From Luidia sarsii (Eukaryota; Echinodermata; Asteroidea; Paxillosida; Luidiidae), in NCBI GenBank assembly GCA_949987565.1, contig OX465103.1, positions 25,956,725 through 26,020,724 on the forward strand: a stretch of 64,000 bases of DNA. Direction: 5' to 3'. This document shows, one piece after another, positions 19,701 through 30,723 of the stretch. Within the stretch, counting starts at the first letter, position 1; each line of letters opens with the position of its first letter. Below the pieces are notes generated by a model. The model was not told the DNA's origin. It saw nothing but the letters and a program-made list of their open reading frames with translations, and did no database searches. Made by a program: the position numbers and the translations under genes.

Positions 19701-22700
19701 AAGACATTCCAAATTAGAGAAATTACTTACTCGTTAGAAAGTTTGTAATGGTATCACACATTCTGTGAAATGTTTGCGCTAAATATATATATATATATTT
19801 TTTTTAAGCCCTCAGTCTACTCAGATGGGATTCGAACCCGCAATTCCTGCTGTCTAGCGCAGACATCTGAACAAGGAATATACAAGGAGTATATCATTCA
19901 TCAGTTAGTCTAGCACACGGCTCTCTTTAAACATTGTCAAGTTATTAGATGGTCACATTTTTTGTTTTGGGTTATTTTGTAATTTGTGGAACGGCTGGGT
20001 GGCCAGACTATTGGAGGGCAATAGTTACGAGGACATCGTCTTTGTGGTACACGACGAGACCTTCCCAGCCCACCGCTGCATCCTGCACGCCAGGAGCCAG
20101 TACTTTGCCCAGATGCTGGAGACAAAATGGCGGCACCAGCGAACCATTTCCATCAAGCACACGATGGTAGGTGACTGGAAGAACGCCTAGCTCAGAGCAC
20201 TAGTACATGTAGCCTACACTAATCCAGAGGTCTCGGGTTCAAGTCCCGGTCAAGGCAAAGTTTTTCTTTGCCAAGTTTTCGATTTGTTCAACAGTTCAAA
20301 CAGTCAGTTTTTCCTTTGTTTGTTTGACTCAAAGGTCAAAGAATAGCATCCATGCATTGGCTGATCCACCATATGCATGTAATAGCACACCTGTGAATAT
20401 TTCAGCTCAAACCGCCAACCGAGTCTCAAGAAAATTGTGAAAACCGCTTCGTTTTTTAACCTTACCAATGTTGTGTAGGGGCTTTAAAGAGTAATACACA
20501 AAGGTGTTGCAAACTGCTCACTGAATGAAGTGACCAAAATGTGAATTTAAAAAAATTAGGAGGGCCTGATGACGTTTCCGCGGTTCTGAGACAGAGTGTG
20601 GCTCTGAAAAGAGCAGGTAACTCTACAACAGCCCGATGTTTCATGATATCACTTCCACTTTGCTTCCCCTCGATGATGAGAGAAAGACACTTCCTCCTCA
20701 CAAACTCCGATCATTTGCTTCGTTCCCCTGGCACAGGTTCGGCCACAAGCCTTCCGGGCATTTCTGCAGTACATCTACACGGGTGAGAAAAATTGACTGG
20801 GCTTTGAGTTGGGCTTTAAGTTTCTGGCGTAACCACGGGTGGCGTTGCTACGTGCTGGGACCTCAATATTCAAATCCGCCACACGACCTCGACCAGCTCG
20901 GTGGTCAAGTGGTTTAGACGTCTGCACTAGAAAGTAGGAGTCACGGATTCAAATCCTGCCCGAGCTGCCTGGAAATGTTTTCATCGGGCATCAGGCAAAG
21001 CACATCAAGCAGGGTAAACCCTCGATGAATCTCTTGTACTCAGAGAAAGTCATCCAGCTGTCGGCCTCCCAAATTTGCCTTTTTTTCTCTTTGACAAAAT
21101 TTAGAACATGTAGCTCGTACTCGTAAATGGACCTTAAGTATTAAACAACTCCCGTCTGTTTCCCCTCCCTGAAAGGTTACATGGAAGTTCACGTTGATTT
21201 CTACGAGGACTGTGTGCGGTTTGCCAAGCGCTGCCACATGCCAGACCTGCTGGAACAGTTGGAGAGCAAGATGACAGCCATCGCAAAGTTTGGTAGGGCA
21301 AAGTTTGATCGGCGGTGTTGTCACCACTACGTCTTCCTGATGTATGCTCTGGCCGTCATCCTGATGACAACCAGAGCTTACTGGCCGAAACGTCGAGTTA
21401 CCACTCAGGTTCTTTTCAGAACCATACCTCTTCTTTAAGAGACCTTATACATGGTGTCACCGCAAACCTTCCTATATTGTTTAACCCACCATGCAAAGCC
21501 TTAAGTCTTATTTAGTCAGCTTTTTCTTTATTTACCTTGATTTACTGAGAAGTGTCTTCTTCTTGTTTTCCCTCCACAGTTCCTCAAAAGCCGGGCACCC
21601 AAGTTTGCATGGTGACCATTGAGCCGTTGCAGGACACCACGCTTCTGCAAGACGACATGCAGGTGCTAGCCGAGGTGTCTGTACCGGCCACGTTTTGCCA
21701 AGTAGGTCAAAAAGTGCATCAAACGGGAATGATGAGCAGGGGGTTTGATCCCTGGAAATATAAGGCAGTTAATAATAATAATAATTGTAATAAAAATATT
21801 GGATATTTATAACGTAAAACCTCAACGCGCTTTACAAACACAACCACAAAAGAAAGTGATGAACAGAGGTAAAACATAAACTATTACAGTAAAAATAAAA
21901 TACAATCCCAAAACCCAAGTATACATATTAATATCGTGAAGACGAAGGTGTAGTGCAACAAGACTTTCGGGGAATCCCAGAGGCGATTTGAATTGGTTGA
22001 ATTGCTTCTGATTGGTGCCCCTACCCCGGCAAAGACTAATGGACTATTAGGGAAGGCCGCCATCTAAGGACTGGATAGCTCAGGTGGTGAGAGCACTGGT
22101 GCTCTCACCCCCTGAGCTATCCAGTCTTTGCCGGGTTTGGGGCGTCAGTCAGAAGCAACTCAACCATTAACTGGCGTATATCTCCAGGGATCACAACCCC
22201 GCTTTCATTCAGCTTTCATTCAGATGCAAACAACTAATTCTTGTAAACCTGGCTACAGCAGCAGTTCAGTGATGATGATTTTTTTCTTTTCTAAACTCAG
22301 ACTACATCTTGCTCAAATACAATTGCAACTTAATTGTTTTTGGCCTGCATTCTTATTGCACAGATTTGACCCGTTCGATCTGCTCGATTTGTATTTTTTA
22401 TTTTTTTTTCAGTTTTACGGGCCGGGCGTTCTGCCCTTTTGCGAGGAGAAGCCAGAGAAGTCGCCCTATGCAGACATTTGCTTTGCCGTCGACGACCACT
22501 TGTTCTACTGTCACAAGGTACAAGGCCCGATCCTGGAACAGCGACAGGATTCGTGCTGTCGGATAGGTGTTTTTCCGAAGTGGCGACCAATTATTACTCG
22601 CTGAATGAATGAGTTTGGTTTACTGTGGACGTGCTAGCTTGATGTTCCGTAAGCCACCAATTGTGGTTGGGAATGTGTCTACTTAAGGCACTGCAGCGCA

Positions 22701-25700
22701 TGCATGGTGGAACATACTTTGCCTGGAGAAGTCCTTGCTGCATCAATGTGTATCATGCTGGAGTGGTTTTTGCTTGATGCTCATCTTTCTAGCTCGACTT
22801 TGACTCCTGATGAGGTGGCCAGGTTTGGATACAAACGGCCAAAGTGGACCATCAAAGCAGTGAGGTGGGGTGTCTCGCATTATAATGTGCGGGGGAAATT
22901 ATGGTGTCGGTCTGATCTTTGCTCATCAGACCTAGATTATGTGCAGCACACATGGGTGGGTGGCTGGGCCAGAAAGGAATGGAGGCTACAGAGGCCAGTG
23001 CTTCTGTGGCTCTTTTTTTTTTACTGGCCTGGATGGCCCCAGGTGTACTCTTGTCTCCTGTGTCGGGCAGACCACATTCTGCAAGTGTTGAGTTTATACT
23101 GGCTCATTCTTGAAAGAAATAATGGTCTTGTCACTGAAAACATATTTTACATTGTACTTTAATACGACATATGATTGTCTCCTTTATACTGAAACATCCC
23201 TCTCCCTCTCTCCCTTATCCACCATCCTCTCACTCCCTCCCTTCCTGTCCCTCTACCCTCCCCCCTCTCTCCCTCTCCCCTCTCTCCCTCTCCCCTTCCT
23301 CTCCCTCTCCCTCCCTCTCCCTCTCCTTCTCCTTCCCCCTCTCCCTCTCCCTCTCCCTCTCCCTCCCTCTCCTCTCCCTCTTCTCTCTCTCCTCTTCCTC
23401 TGCTTCTGGATATGTCTCTTCTTCTCTCTCATCTCCCGTTGTCTTTTCCTCTCTCTCTCTTTGCCTCTTCCTATCTCTCTCCCTCCCTCTTCTACTCCCT
23501 CTCTCCCGCCATCTCCCTCTCCCTCTCCCTCCCTCTCCCTCTCCCTCTCCCTCTCCCTCTCCCTCTCCCTCTCCCTCTCCCTCTCCCTCTCCCTCTCCCT
23601 CTCCCTCTCCCTCTCCCTCTCCCTCTCCCTCTCCCTCTCCCTCTCCCTCTCCCTCTCCCTCTCCCTCTTTCTCTCCCTCTCCCTCTCCCTCTCCCTCTCC
23701 CTCTCCCTCTCCCTCTCCCTGCCTCTGCCTCTGCCTCTGCCTCTGCCTCTGCCTCTGCCTCTGCCTCTGCCTCTGCCTCTCCCTCTGCCTCTCCCTCTGC
23801 CTCTGCCTCTGCCTCTGCCTCTGCCCCTGCCCCTGCCTCTGCCTCTGCCTCCCCCTCCCCCTCTCCCTCTCCAACCCCCCTCTTACCCCATGCCCAGGCA
23901 TTCTTCTGCAGTCAGAGTGAGTACTTCCGGGCCTTGGTTTCAGATCACTTCTCAGAGAACCTTTCGGATCCCTTCTTTGCCCTGCCGGTGGTGCACCTGC
24001 ATGACATCTTGCCCAAGATCTTTGCCAAGGTTGTCTACTTCATGTACACAGGCAGAGTGGAGGTACTTCACTGCTTTCGAATAACGAAAAAAAATTCAAT
24101 CGAGAACAAGAAGTTCATTTATTATACTACACGTATGTGTATGAGTGAGTCAAAACTGGCACAATTGGATGTCTGTGTGACTTTTGCCATGCTGTGTATT
24201 GTTTTGTGGAAGCTTAAAAAGAGTCTTGGTTTAAAACTCAGACAATATTTGTGGTCGTACTTCACATAGCAACACCAAGTGGCTTTCCCTTCTAATATCT
24301 GTGGAAATAATTCCAATCTAAGACTTGTGTAATCCCATGTAAATCATGTATTGAACTTATTGTGTTTGGGGTTCAGTCATGATTGTTTTGTACAGAAAAA
24401 TCAGGAGCCAAAGGGCATGTTCGTTATAGCCAAATGTCCCACTGTAGTGTGTTTTTGTGCCCTTGAGAAAACAATGCACCCTCATTGAAATTGCCTTCTC
24501 AAGAAAGCCAAAAAAATAAATACCCATAAATACTGTGAAACGTCGCTTTAATGAACACCGATATACCGAACATTCGGCTTTAGCGAGCATGCCCTTTGGC
24601 TCCCGACTTTAAGTCCGTGGATATGCGGCAGCAACTGCTATAACAAAATTATACTATCTTTTATAACATGATTGTATTGTTTTGTATTGTATTAATTCAC
24701 AGTGCATTTTGTAAATGAGATGCGGCATTGAATTAAATGTCCAAGTAATAATAATAACAATAATAATAATAATAATAATAACGAACGACCGCTATAGAGA
24801 AAAATTTTCATGGACCCCGGGATGATCGTTAATCATGGCGACGTCCCCCTGCATCTCCGTCAGGAGTCTGATCCGTCCGCCTTCTCTCCGCTCCGCAGGT
24901 GGGCGAGGAGACCAGCTATGACGTCCTCTGCATGGCCGATCTGTATCTGCTGCCCGGCCTGAAGCGTATCTGCGCCAACGAGATTGCCAGGCACCTGAGC
25001 GTGGACAACGCCATCTCGGTGCTGCGCGTCTCCAGGCTCTTCAGCCTCACCAAGCTGGAGGACCAGTGCACAGAGTACATGGCTGTGAACCTAGACAAGG
25101 TCAGTACAATACACAGTATTGCCATTGCGTGTTTCTATGATGCAACGCGGTACCCGCCGCTATACATTATTCGAATCCACCACACGACCTCGACCAGCTC
25201 GGTGGTCCAGTGGTTAAGACGTCCGTACTAGAATTCGGGAGTCGCGGGTTCGAATCCCGCCCGAGCTGCCTGGAATATTTTTATCAGGCACCGGGCAAAG
25301 CACTGAGCATTCAGTGTTTACCACAACGTCGAGTAAGGGCAAAACCTCTTTGAATTGCATTGCGTGTTTGTTTATTAGGTTTTTTTTTTTTTTTAAACAG
25401 TGAAAGGAAAAAAACTGACTGGGATTTCTTTTTTTTTAACAATTTTGAAAATTTGGAGCTAGTGCAGGGAGTCCCGTAGTTTCCCATTTGAGGAATATCA
25501 CAGGGGTCTTCAATTTTTGTGTGGCTGGCTCACTTTGAGTTTCGCATTTAGTTCCCTCTGCCGGAGTATAATGTAGGCCGTCTATGCCACATAATTAACT
25601 CTGTTTGCCTACAGGAATGTAATCTATGAACTTTGATTGGACCGGGGACTTGAACCCGAGACCTCTGGTTTTGTGCACCAGCTCTCCTACCATCTGAGCT

Positions 25701-26327
25701 ACCATACTCCTACCATCTGAGCTACCATACTCCTACCATTTGAGCTACCCAGCCCTTAGATTCTCGGTCATTTTTTTTCCATTTTTTTTCTTGACTTAAA
25801 TTGAAAAAAAAAAGCTGCATCAACTTTGCGTGATCCCCGAGGTGCTGGTACGCAAAACCAGAGGTCTCGGGTTCAAGTCCTGGTCCAGTCAATTTTTTTC
25901 TTTGCCAATTTTCCCCAAAATTCAAAATTGTTCGAAAGTTTTCAGTCAGTTTTTCCTTTACCTGAAGTCAGCTTAGGTCACCTTGCCTGAAGTCAACTGT
26001 GTATCACCTGACCTGTATTGACTGTATGCTGGTGTTTGATACGCGCATCACTAGTCAACTCTGTGTAAAGGGTCTGTATTGACTGCGTGCCGTCGTTCCC
26101 CCGTGCGATTTTTTCCACAGTTCATCGAGTCGGAGGAGTTTGAGCAGCTCATTCTGGAGGACGCGGCGGAGATCGAGGGCCGTCAGGAGACGGACTCCAT
26201 CATCGTGGTGGACGACATCCGGCACCACATCTCCCGCCTGGTGGAGACCTTCAGCGAGATGGAGGAGGCCCAGAGCTCCCTGCACATGCTGGATGTGCTG
26301 CTTCTCAGGCTGGGCCTGGACTGCTAG
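13765..26327 (+). CDS. ABTB1: Ankyrin repeat and BTB/POZ domain-containing protein 1, 12 exons, 485 aa
   Basis: Exons: 13765-13835, 14001-14063, 15674-15729, 18565-18709, 20007-20166, 20737-20782, 21176-21292, 21580-21701, 22413-22517, 23898-24062, 24899-25099, 26121-26327 (stop TAG). All phases join, giving 485 residues against 478 in human ABTB1. The order is an N-terminal ankyrin segment ([24 protein letters not shown], split here between exons 2 and 3), a first BTB domain ([22 protein letters not shown], about 118-220), a second BTB domain ([20 protein letters not shown], about 279-350), then a BACK-like tail with [13 protein letters not shown] and [10 protein letters not shown]. It ends in LGLDC, as human ABTB1 does. 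The family is known as a cytoplasmic BTB adaptor linked to PTEN-dependent growth control. Exon 4 uses a weak donor (GTCCGG). Introns carry several foldback elements, and a roughly 690-nt pyrimidine tract precedes exon 10. The first ATG is the only in-frame start before the ankyrin segment. Confidence 0.95.
14082..14542. mobile_element. Foldback element, CACTATGAACATC family (copy 1)
   Basis: Starts CACTATGAACATCTTAACCG and ends CGGTTTAGATGTTCATAGTG. The arms carry several CCGTGAAA/TTTCACGG motifs. It begins 18 bp after ABTB1 exon 2. A second copy at 18836-19216 is in the opposite orientation by its interior (the block TTGAATTAGCCATCCCTCAA here, its complement there). Confidence 0.9.
14855..15110 (+). 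repeat. A/T-rich low-complexity stretch in ABTB1 intron 2
   Basis: Runs of AATAAATAAA and ATATAAAATATA type. No coding. Confidence 0.7.
15438..15567 (+). repeat. SINE family 1, body only
   Basis: CTGTAGCCAGGTTTACAAAA through GGAGATATACGGCAGTGAAT. The tRNA-like 3' part is absent. Confidence 0.7.
16535..16680 (+). mobile_element. TAGGTTTGCGG-family arm
   Basis: TAGGTTTGCGGAGACACCAT, then GTTCTGAAAAGAACCGGAGG, then ACTCGACGTTTCGAACAG. The second arm was not found nearby. Confidence 0.65.
17134..17587. mobile_element. MITE-like element, TATGTGACCCGGCACAGC family (copy 1)
   Basis: Ends TATGTGACCCGGCACAGC and GTTGTGCCGGGTCACATA are inverted repeats extending through ATGAGGAATA. 454 bp. A full second copy at 48195-48670 is in reverse orientation. 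The ends with TA suggest insertion at TA. It sits in ABTB1 intron 3. Confidence 0.88.
17895..18530 (+). repeat. 26-bp tandem array split by an insertion
   Basis: The unit ACTTTGTGTTACTTTGCTTT + TTGTAA repeats at about 17895-18010, stops, and resumes at about 18439-18530. The gap is occupied by a GGGCCTGACG-family foldback. Confidence 0.88.
18011..18438. mobile_element. Foldback element, TTTAGTGGGCCTGACG family
   Basis: The left arm TTTAGTGGGCCTGACGTTTT...CTAGCAGGACCTTTCTCAAAG is matched at the right end by CTTTGAGAAAGGTCTTGCTAG...CGTCAGGCCCACTAAA. It is inserted in a 26-bp array in ABTB1 intron 3. Confidence 0.85.
18836..19216. mobile_element. Foldback element, CACTATGAACATC family (copy 2)
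   Basis: Ends CACTATGAACATCTAAACCG and CGGTTTAGATGTTCATAGTG. 381 bp, in ABTB1 intron 4. Confidence 0.9.
19385..19440. mobile_element. GGGCCTGACG-family single arm
   Basis: CTTTGAGAAAGGTCCTGCTA...CGTCAGGCCCACTAAATTTT. Other lone arms lie near 13514, 16255, 20545, 35881, 42687 and 46672. Confidence 0.75.
20175..20273 (+). repeat. SINE family 1, tRNA-like 3' part
   Basis: Begins just after the ABTB1 exon 5 donor. AATCCAGAGGTCTCGGGTTC and AAGTCCCGGTCAAGGCAAAG identify it. Confidence 0.7.
20870..21050 (+). repeat. tRNA-like SINE, family 2
   Basis: CCACACGACCTCGACCAGCT, A box TGGTCAAGTGG, B-box region GGATTCAAATCC, then the tail CATCGGGCATCAGGCAAAGC. Acceptor-like ends AGCTCGG and CCGAGCT pair. 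Confidence 0.85.
21375..21475 (-). mobile_element. TAGGTTTGCGG-family arm (reverse)
   Basis: GGCCGAAACGTCGAGTTACC, GTTCTTTTCAGAACC, ending GGTGTCACCGCAAACC. It directly follows ABTB1 exon 7. Confidence 0.7.
21965..22262. repeat. Two family-1 SINEs head to head
   Basis: The plus-strand copy (body plus tRNA start) ends at about 22098, where its reverse complement begins. The junction is a 58-bp near-perfect hairpin at 22069-22126. The second copy runs on as the inverted body to about 22262. Confidence 0.85.
23205..23878 (+). repeat. Long pyrimidine tract, (CCCTCT)n and (CTCTGC)n
   Basis: About 670 bp of CT-rich sequence: irregular to 23510, nearly pure CCCTCT to about 23720, then CTCTGC/CTCTCC to about 23845. 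It ends about 20 bp before ABTB1 exon 10, so it merges with that acceptor's polypyrimidine tract. All long open frames over it are hexamer artefacts. Confidence 0.95.
24402..24606. mobile_element. Foldback element, AGGAGCCAAAGGGCATG family
   Basis: The left arm AGGAGCCAAAGGGCATGTTC pairs with GAGCATGCCCTTTGGCTCC at the right end. It lies in ABTB1 intron 10. Confidence 0.75.
24747..24784 (+). repeat. (AAT)n microsatellite
   Basis: About 12 AAT units. A smaller one is at 21772-21785. Confidence 0.85.
25170..25370 (+). repeat. tRNA-like SINE, family 2 (best-preserved copy)
   Basis: CCACACGACCTCGACCAGCT...; B box GGTTCGAATCC intact; acceptor-like stem AGCTCGG/CCGAGCT intact; tail with CAGTGTTTACCACAACGTCG. 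Ends in a T-rich stretch. Confidence 0.88.
25618..25905. repeat. Inverted pair of family-1 SINE parts
   Basis: A minus-strand tRNA-like part with a threefold repeated short block (CCTACCATCTGAGCTACC type, 25687-25750) is followed at about 25840 by a plus-strand part GGTACGCAAAACCAGAGGTC... ending GTCCAGTCAA. Confidence 0.75.
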
Positions 26328-26747
26328 CTTCAGTGCGGGCCGACGGCTCCTCCTAGCCGACCAGGGGGGCCAATCCCATAGAGCCGCTCATCAAGCCGAC
26401 AAATGTTTGCTTTACCCTAACGCTTTGCACCTCCCGCCCAGGACACACACTGTATACCGCTATTTACCACAGTGCCCACAGGGGTGTAGGCTCACATACC
26501 ACAGGACACCGCAAAAACCCCGCTGTGGAATGTCCTGGTGCATGGCCCTTATCCTCTCACAGGAAAAACCATGTGTGGTTAATTGTGGTTTCAGTGCCGG
26601 TTAGGGTTAAGCACAACAAGTCACGATTCATAGAATCACCTTATTTACCAACCCAAACCTCACTATCGTTTCATGCTGAGTAAAGAAGAGTGGACTACAG
26701 GTTAAAAGCAATCGACATCATCACATCGCGGTGTGGTTTGTAATCTT

Positions 26748-26904
26748 GGTGTGGATTTCACAAAGCCTTACGATGCATCGAAACTGAGCTTACAATGGAT
26801 AACCCATCGCAAGTTGTGATCTGCTGTACGGTTCTTGTGCAGTGCTCATCGACTGTCGACTTGCGATTGATCGTAAGTTACGACGAGTTGGGCGAAATCC
26901 GTCC
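26748..26904. mobile_element. MITE-like foldback, GATTTCAC family
   Basis: GGTGTGGATTTCACAAAGCC ... CGACGAGTTGGGCGAAATCC. Interior CTTACAATGGATAACCCATC matches the other copies. Confidence 0.82.
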
Positions 26905-27477
26905 CTGTTTACACGAGGTGGAATTTTCATGCTTAGCAGATTTTCACGCTTCATAGAGCCGCTTTAGCTCCAAAATGGGCTTAAGCGCAAAAAGTCACGA
27001 GCCACAGGATCCCCGTGCCCACCCAAACTTCATCAATGTTTCATGCTAAGTAAAGAAGAGCGGAATACCAGTGAATAGCAATGTACACCATATTGCAGCG
27101 CAATTTTGCGATCCCGTTAAACACAAGGAAGAAGACTTGTCCTGCCTAGCAGATTTTCACGCTTAAGCGGACCCTATGAAGTTGGCCCCTGGCTTTTAGA
27201 GACCCGGACACTGACTCTTGGACAGAGCATATGGCAGTTTCTGCACAGATATGAACTTTTTGAGCTATTGGGTGCAAGAGATTTTTAACCAGTCAAAGGT
27301 GATGTGGGACTATTTATAATATTAGTAATCAGCTGCAATTTGTACTTTTTACCTTATCATTGTAAAGAATCCTATATCCACACTTAACACTGTATTATAT
27401 TCTGGCATATGTGGAATACTTATCATTGTGTAATGATTTGCTGAGGAATTTGGTCTATAAATTGAAAAAAAAGAATG

Positions 27478-27705
27478 GCAACGAAAACTTTGATTGGACT
27501 GGGACTTGAACCCGAGACCTCTGGATTAATGTACCAGTGGTCTTACCATCTGAGCTATCTAGCCCTTTTTTTTGGATGCTGACCTTCCCAAATAGTCAAT
27601 TAGTCTTTGCCTGGGGTGGGGGCACCAGTCAGAAGCAATTCAACCAGCGATTGTGACGTTAATCCAGAGGTCTCATGTTCAAGTCCCAGTCCAGCCAATT
27701 TGTTC
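27478..27705. repeat. SINE family 1, minus copy then short plus piece
   Basis: TTGGACTGGGACTTGAACCC through GGTGGGGGCACCAGTCAGAA on the minus strand, then GTTAATCCAGAGGTCTCATG on the plus strand. Confidence 0.78.
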
Positions 27706-28361
27706 TGTCAGTATTTTTCTTTCTTTGTTTTAATATTGGCCATGTTAATTGTTTATATAGATTGAGATATTTAAGCATGTAGCTGCAAATTGGTTGTATA
27801 CTGAGGTGAATTCAAGGTGTTGGGAATTTTTTGGAATGCATTAGTTGTACACGGACTGTAGTCATGAAGAGAGTGAACAATCTGTGAAGCTCTCAGCCAA
27901 GGTTTAATTCTTGGGATACTAACCATGGGAGTGCTGAAAACTGAGAATGGGAAAAGAGGCTCGAAGGCCAATGATTTCAGGATCAGCCCTGTGAACTTTT
28001 GAACGAAGGTTCTAAGTGGTTTTGGTGTGGTTATCAGGGAGTGCAAATGTGCATCACAGCTGTGGTTCTGCCAGACTTTTTGTGGGTTTCGGTTTGGTCA
28101 ATGGTCCTGTTTGGGGCGGTCTGTTCTTCACACGCGAACCTTGCTCTCGCGCTCGAACCGCACGAACACGACCCAAAAACGCTGCTGTCAGAACGGGATC
28201 ACGTATCCAATGGGAACGCAGGCAGACTTAACCTTCACGCCCGCTTTTTCCAGCGGCCAAAATGTTGAACCACAGGGTAGGAAGTGGTCATGGAAGCTAT
28301 CCGTGAAGCAATGGTGTGGCTTTACCAGTGCCGTTTGAAAGTCAAATGGGAACAGTCCCAA

Positions 28362-28750
28362 ACTATTATTCGCATTTGATGAAAGTGGGGTGTTAATCCC
28401 TGGAGATATACGACGGTGAAACGGTTGAATTACCTCCTGTTCTCACCCAGCCCGGCAAAGATGAGTTGACTATCTGAAAAGGCAAGCATCTGGTGGCTGG
28501 GTAGCTCAGGTGGAAGAGCACTGCTACATTGATAAGTTGAGACTCGTGTTCCAATTCTGGTTCGGACTAATTTTCTTCGCTCTTCAATTAATTGATGGAA
28601 TTAGACCCAAATTTTAAAATTGGCAAGGAAAACTTTGACTGGACAGGGGATTTGAAACCGAGACCGCTGGAATAATGTAGCTGTGCTCTCCCATCTGAGC
28701 TATCCAGCCCTTAGATGGCGGCCTTCCTTAATAGTCGATTAGTCTTATAT
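28362..28750. repeat. SINE family 1, plus copy followed by minus copy
   Basis: 28362-28570 plus (GGAGATATACGACGG..., GGCTGGGTAGCTCAGGTGG). 28618-28750 minus (TTGGCAAGGAAAACTTTGAC..., CTGAGCTATCCAGCCCTTAG). Confidence 0.78.
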
Positions 28751-29516
28751 ATTTTACCCAGAATTATACCCAGTCAGTTTTTGTTCGTTTCTTTGGATAA
28801 TAATGAGCAGGTCTGTTCAAACATTGAGCACATGCACAGATCAAATGCCATTCCCAATTATACCCCAAAGTGATACTAGTAATACTTAGTGACAAACGGT
28901 ATACGGTACACCATTATACAGGGTCTGATTCCACAGGACTCATCAGAAGGGTATGGTTACCAGTGATCTGTACCACTGCTAGCTTGGTCGTCTGCAAATG
29001 CATTAGCTAAGAGTGGAAATAAACTGTAAGCGTATTGAGATGGGCTAGACTGGTGCAATTGGAAACCACAGCCAATGAATTTGAAACAGCCTGTGTTCCA
29101 TTCATATCAGAATCCACATTCAATAGTGCCACCGGAATTGCAATATTTTCAAGAAGCGTTGGAGAGACTTGATCAGGATCCACCCTTATTTTTACCAGGT
29201 TTTCAACTATCATTGAAGATGTATTGAAATGCATTTTGTCATTGCATTTTTATATCCGATTACCGGTAATAAATATATTTTGCTTTTCGGGGTAATACTA
29301 TTTCGTGTGTATGATGTCTGTCCTTCTTGAAATGCCGATGGAATTAGATCATAGAATGAACAGAAATCTCTAGCCATCTACAGGACAAGGCTATCATACA
29401 GATATGAACTCAGTCATGTATCAGTTGAAAAAATGCAGAAATTGGGCCTTGTTTCGAACACGAGTTGAGACTCGTGTTCGAAACAAATTTTCTCCGCTCT
29501 TCAATTAATTGATTTA

Positions 29517-30098
29517 TTAATTGAAAAATTGGCAAAAACAACTTTGACTGGTGGACCAGGACTTGAACCCGAGACCCCTGGATTAACGTACCAGCGCTCT
29601 TCTATATGAGCTATCCAGCCTTTAGATGGTGGCCTTCCCAAAATAGTCAACTAGTCTTTGGCACACCAGCGCTCTTCTATCTGAGCTATCCAGCCTTTAG
29701 ATGGTGGCCTTCCCTAATAGTCAACTAGTCTTTGGCACACCAGTGCTCTTACCATCTCAGCTATCCAGCCCTTAGATGGCGGCCTTCCTTAATATTCAAC
29801 TAGTCTTTGGCACACCAGTGCTCTTACCATCTGAGCTATCCAGCCCTTAGATGGTGGCCTTCCCTAATAGTCAACTAGTCTTTGGCACACCAGTGCTCTT
29901 ACCATCTGAGCTATCCAGCCTTTAGATGGTGGCCTTCCCTAATAATCTGTGCTGGGGTGGGGGCGCCAGTCAGAAGCAATTCAACAATTGTCTGCCGTAT
30001 ATCTCCAGGGATCACACCCCTGCTTTCATTCAGATGCAAACAGCCAATGGTTGTCAACCTGGCTAGGGCAGCTCGGGGATCACACAAAGTGGATGGAT
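29517..30098 (-). repeat. SINE family 1 with internal 75-bp tandem array
   Basis: The minus-strand SINE has the segment from the anticodon arm through the end of the 5' body repeated. TCAACTAGTCTTTGGCACAC starts at 29647, 29721, 29796 and 29871, a 74-75-bp period. The normal inverted body follows to CACACAAAGTGGATGG. Confidence 0.92.
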
Positions 30099-30609
30099 TA
30101 CTGATTAATTAATTGTCAGTTTTTGTTTTTTTCTTTGATAATAATTATAAGCAAGCTGTCATAAAGTTGAATGGAATACAACAATTGAGTGCAACAAAAT
30201 ATTTAATGCTAGGGCAAAAGCAAAAAAAAACCCCACATCTGTTGACAAAAAATATCAGTTGCCTCAAAGTGGTTTCTTGTTTAAAAACTTGACAGTCCTT
30301 GCACAAGATGATCAAGCAACATCAATTGTCAAATTATATGGTATACCATGAATGAGTCCCATTTTATTTGGCCATGTTGACGTTCAAATTCTAAAACTGA
30401 TTTGCAAACAAGAACTGCAAACAGAGTATAAATCTTAATGTTATTTGATTTAAAAAAAACACCCTTTGTCTATGGTCCAAAAGTTTCCCGTAACCCTCAA
30501 TACATCTAGATTATACAAGACTACTTGAATTAATTCCTTGCTTTGTTCACAGCTACAGAAAGCTGTGTGCCTGAGTTTTCAAAATACCCGAAATTCCTGC
30601 ATACAGGGA

Positions 30610-30723
30610 AGTCCAAGTAACTTGGACCTGACAAGTCACCCTTTTTTTATCGAATTTTAAAATTTTGAGTTTCGGGTGACAGATAAAAAAAGGGTGACTT
30701 GTCGGGTCCAAGTTACTCGGACT
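30610..30723. mobile_element. Foldback element, TAGTCCGAGTAACTTGGACC family (short)
   Basis: AGTCCAAGTAACTTGGACCT and GGGTCCAAGTTACTCGGACT are inverted, as are TGACAAGTCACCC/GGGTGACTTGTC. Confidence 0.88.

Noticed and set aside
23110..24269. Long S/L/P-rich open frames over the CT tract
   Set aside because: Hexamer repeats keep frames open; the only real coding here is ABTB1 exon 10 at 23898-24062.
29590..29945. CRISPR-like regularly spaced repeats
   Set aside because: The 75-bp units are contiguous without unique spacers and derive from a SINE; the window is eukaryotic.
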